Shown here: positions 33,567 through 35,537 of the stretch, piece by piece
Position numbering within the stretch: position 1 is the stretch's first letter
Layout of the letters: the number at the start of each line of letters is the position of its first letter
Assembly (NCBI GenBank): GCA_946540075.1
Contig: CAMNHZ010000002.1
Coordinates: forward strand, 1-35,537
Direction of reading: 5' to 3'
From: an uncultured Bacillota bacterium
GTDB taxonomy: Bacteria; Bacillota_I; Bacilli_A; RF39; UBA660
Length of the DNA stretch: 35,537 nt
Translations under genes and position numbers: made by a program
The notes under the pieces: model-generated
Database searches by the model: none
Told to the model about the DNA's origin: nothing
The model's input: the letters and a program-made list of their open reading frames with translations, nothing else

Positions 33567-34907
33567 ATGAAATTACCTAAATTTAATCTACATGCGGAAA
33601 AATATGTAAATGATGACGGAACTCCATATGTAAGTGACAAAGATCCAGTAAAAACATTAAGAGCGGTTGGAATTTTTTTCCTAGGAGTTTTTATTATAAT
33701 TATAATTTATTTTTTCGTACGAAGTATTACTAGAAATAATAGATGTTATAATATTGAATCTAAAATATTAGATGCAGGTTTTAATTATGCTAAACAAAAG
33801 AAAGTATTACCAGTAATAAATGGTGAAAAAGTTACTATAAAACTTAATGAATTTTCTAAGAAAGTTGATTTGCCAGATTCAGAATTAACTATTGATGATG
33901 AAAAATGTGATGCGGAAGTAACATATACAAAATATAATAATACATATGTTAAATCTATTAATTTAAAAGGTTGCGGGTATTGTGCTAGTAATAAGCGTTA
34001 TACTAAAAAAACAGGATCAACATCAAAATATGATCCTAGAAAACATAATGTTAAAGTAGTTACTACATATAATTATTATACAAGAGAAAGTTATTATACT
34101 GAATATACAGATTATATGGAAAGTGCAAAAGTAAAAAAGAAAGAATCTAAGAAGTATCATGTTTATTTACCAAAAGATAAAAATGAATTACCAGATACAC
34201 CAGAAGATGCTCATGTAGTTGCAATTGAACAAGAAGTAATGAAATATTATCGTTATAGAGATAAACAATGGTTATTCTATGAGAAGAATAATCCTAATTA
34301 TAGTGCTTATTCATCAGAAAAACCAAAAGGATATGCTTATAAGGATGAAGAATCTGTTAAGAATTCTAAATTATCTAAATGGACTTTAAATTATCCTGAT
34401 GAAAAAGAGTATCGTACTATAGAAGCTACTGTTGCTTATAGATGGTATTATAAAAAGGGAAGAAAGAAAATTTATTATAATAATGGTGCATATACAATAG
34501 ATCCACCAAGTAAGAAATATAAGAGATATGATAAAACAGCTAATATGTATAGATATTATGATGAACAATGGCGTTGGTATAATGGGCAAGAAAGAGATTA
34601 TTGTGGATATGATTCAACACCAAGTGAATATTGTACACATAAAGATGAAGATACATTGGATCATACTGAATGGTCAGGATGGGAACCTGATTCATATTTA
34701 AATCCTTCAAATGCTTCTTATCGTGAACAACAAGAAGATATATATTCTAGATATCGTATTAAATATGAAATTCATTCTTTCCCAATAATGAAAAATTATG
34801 TTGATAAAAAAGAAATTGAGGCAAAGATTGGAAAACCTATTGCTGATATAGTTAGTGATGAACATATAGGATTACAATATGATTATAAGTTCATATATGG
34901 TAAATAA
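33567..34907 (+). CDS. Single-pass surface protein with two-cysteine module and WSxW-type repeats
   Basis: 446 residues from ATG 33567 with AGAGAGTGAT ahead. Cytoplasmic N-terminus of about 30 residues, one transmembrane helix (about 31-53), then an extracytoplasmic region: a module with CYNIESKILDAGFNYA, VTIKLNEF, DEKCDAEVTY and NLKGCGYC (about 60-145), a Lys/Tyr-rich linker, and two related repeats at about 227-298 (YYRYRDKQW ... LSKWTLNYP) and 327-400 (MYRYYDEQW ... TEWSGWEPD). Aromatic-rich repeats with W-x-W pairs recall thrombospondin-like or other glycan-binding surface repeats, but I do not recognise a named family. Next to a canonical prepilin gene; surface attachment or pilus-linked function is inference. 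Confidence 0.72.
   Translation: MKLPKFNLHAEKYVNDDGTPYVSDKDPVKTLRAVGIFFLGVFIIIIIYFFVRSITRNNRCYNIESKILDAGFNYAKQKKVLPVINGEKVTIKLNEFSKKVDLPDSELTIDDEKCDAEVTYTKYNNTYVKSINLKGCGYCASNKRYTKKTGSTSKYDPRKHNVKVVTTYNYYTRESYYTEYTDYMESAKVKKKESKKYHVYLPKDKNELPDTPEDAHVVAIEQEVMKYYRYRDKQWLFYEKNNPNYSAYSSEKPKGYAYKDEESVKNSKLSKWTLNYPDEKEYRTIEATVAYRWYYKKGRKKIYYNNGAYTIDPPSKKYKRYDKTANMYRYYDEQWRWYNGQERDYCGYDSTPSEYCTHKDEDTLDHTEWSGWEPDSYLNPSNASYREQQEDIYSRYRIKYEIHSFPIMKNYVDKKEIEAKIGKPIADIVSDEHIGLQYDYKFIYGK
34245..34775 (+). repeat. Two diverged tandem coding repeats (about 70-75 codons each)
   Basis: Copy 1 starts at 34245 and copy 2 at 34545. Aligned landmarks: YRYRD/YRYYD, QWLFY/QWRWY, a Y-S/Y-D pair before a Pro (KPKGYAYKDEES versus TPSEYCTHKDED), then SKW/SGW and a closing YRWYY/YRIKY strand. 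Diverged at DNA level, so an old duplication. Confidence 0.65.
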
Positions 34908-34922
34908 TAAAGAATCATAAAG

Positions 34923-34960
34923 AGAAAGAAGATATTTTAAAATATGCTTCTTTCTTTTTT
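34923..34960 (+). terminator. Intrinsic terminator of the surface protein gene
   Basis: AGAAAGAAG (34923-34931) / CTTCTTTCT (34947-34955) with a 15-nt inner region whose ATATTTT/AAAATAT arms also pair, one bulged G, then a T run. Confidence 0.82.
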
Positions 34961-34981
34961 GTAAAGATTAAATATTAATAA

Positions 34982-35010
34982 TTGAAAATGATAGATATAT
35001 GTGATATTAT
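34982..35010 (+). promoter_or_regulatory. Promoter of the prepilin gene
   Basis: TTGAAA (34982-34987), 17-nt spacer, TATTAT (35005-35010), with TG at 35002-35003 making an extended -10. Confidence 0.6.
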
Positions 35011-35034
35011 TATGATAGAAAGTAGGATAGAAGA

Positions 35035-35537
35035 ATGAAAAAAATAGTAAGCAAAAATAAAGGCTTTACACTAATAGAATTATTGGCTGTATTAACAATA
35101 CTTGCAGTAATAGCGGTGATTACAATTCCTTTATTTACAAATGTAATCGATAATGCAAGACAGAATTCAGCTAAAAATAATATATATGGATATGTAAAAG
35201 CAGTAGCTTTATCACTTGAATCAAATACAGCTGATGATGATAGTGATGGAGTATATACAATAAATGGTAAAAATATTGTAAAGGATGCAACATCAATTTT
35301 GATAAAATATAAAGGTGATGATGTTGCTGGAGAACTTACAATAGTTGATGAAGAAGTAGAATTTGGTATATTTAAAACTAAAGGTTATGATTTAATATAT
35401 CGTGATGATGCTGCTTACGTGTTAGGTAAATCTAAATCTACAACTGCATATGCAGATGGTACAGCCGTATATTTTAATCCGGATACTGCAACTAAGTGTA
35501 CTCAGTCAGAATATAACTCTAATAATGGAAGTGCGAC
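35035..35537 (+). CDS. Type IV prepilin/pseudopilin-like protein, 5' part (runs off window)
   Basis: Open from ATG 35035 to the window end (167 codons, no stop). The N-terminus is a classic class III signal: basic MKKIVSKNKG, cleavage after Gly10, then FTLIELLAVLTILAVIAVI with Glu at +5 and a long hydrophobic helix. The globular part holds YGYVKAVALSLES, a Gly/Asp-rich middle, and a Cys in PDTATKCTQSEY near the break, a C-terminal motif often seen in prepilin-like proteins of gut Bacilli. Processed by a prepilin peptidase and inserted in a pilus or a DNA-uptake pseudopilus; pilus ATPase, platform and peptidase genes are not in the window. AGGAT ribosome site. Confidence 0.88.
   Translation, partial: MKKIVSKNKGFTLIELLAVLTILAVIAVITIPLFTNVIDNARQNSAKNNIYGYVKAVALSLESNTADDDSDGVYTINGKNIVKDATSILIKYKGDDVAGELTIVDEEVEFGIFKTKGYDLIYRDDAAYVLGKSKSTTAYADGTAVYFNPDTATKCTQSEYNSNNGSA

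Overview
The window is a very A+T-rich chromosomal segment with bacterial, Gram-positive gene content. Evidence: PolC-type replicase, T-box leaders ahead of serS and valS, D,D-carboxypeptidases, a sortase with its substrate, a CotD-like spore-coat fragment, class II LysRS next to DusB, and short intergenic gaps with U-tailed hairpins. Together with type IV prepilin-like proteins of the GFTLIE and GFAISG kinds, this suggests an uncultured gut Bacilli/RF39-like lineage at the Mycoplasmatota border; that placement is inference. Trp is read from TGG and TGA still appears once as a stop, so the standard bacterial code applies.

Layout. 1-185 is the 3' end of a Cys/His-rich CotD-like gene. 195-2825 (minus) holds a metallophosphoesterase and two tandem VanY-type D,D-carboxypeptidases. 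2999-7000 is an ATPase-permease-ATPase ABC cassette, followed by polA. 9667-11239 is a T-box-controlled serS. 11344-12487 is an NrtR-like regulator with a degenerate Nudix box and a small membrane protein. 12577-18353 is a tight housekeeping run: dusB, an RDD membrane protein, lysS, a histidine phosphatase, ackA and an NrnA-like DHH phosphoesterase. 18454-24087 is an envelope/surface region: UPF0316-type membrane protein, DacA/DacF carboxypeptidase, a thioester-domain adhesin with SpaA-like repeats, its overlapping sortase, and a prepilin-like protein with a glycine-rich domain. 24091-26912 is a T-box-controlled valS, followed by an unrecognised 361-residue protein and polC. 32861-33442 is a divergent pair of small XRE regulators, then a repeat-bearing single-pass surface protein and the 5' part of a canonical type IV prepilin cut by the window end.

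How it fits together. Replication (polA, polC), tRNA charging (serS, lysS, valS) and RNA turnover (NrnA) make up the core. Wall remodelling (two VanY, one DacA) and surface display (sortase plus adhesin, prepilin-like proteins) make up the accessory part. The most interesting parts are the adhesin-sortase pair with a YPKTS-type sorting signal, and a two-cysteine module that appears to be shared by two otherwise unrelated single-pass membrane proteins (11999-12487 and 33567-34907). Near-absence of TGA as a stop (1 of 28 visible stops) is also notable. No tRNA, rRNA, CRISPR, insertion sequence or phage module was seen, and no stretch over 300 bases lacks an explained feature: the two longest non-coding gaps are the T-box leaders.
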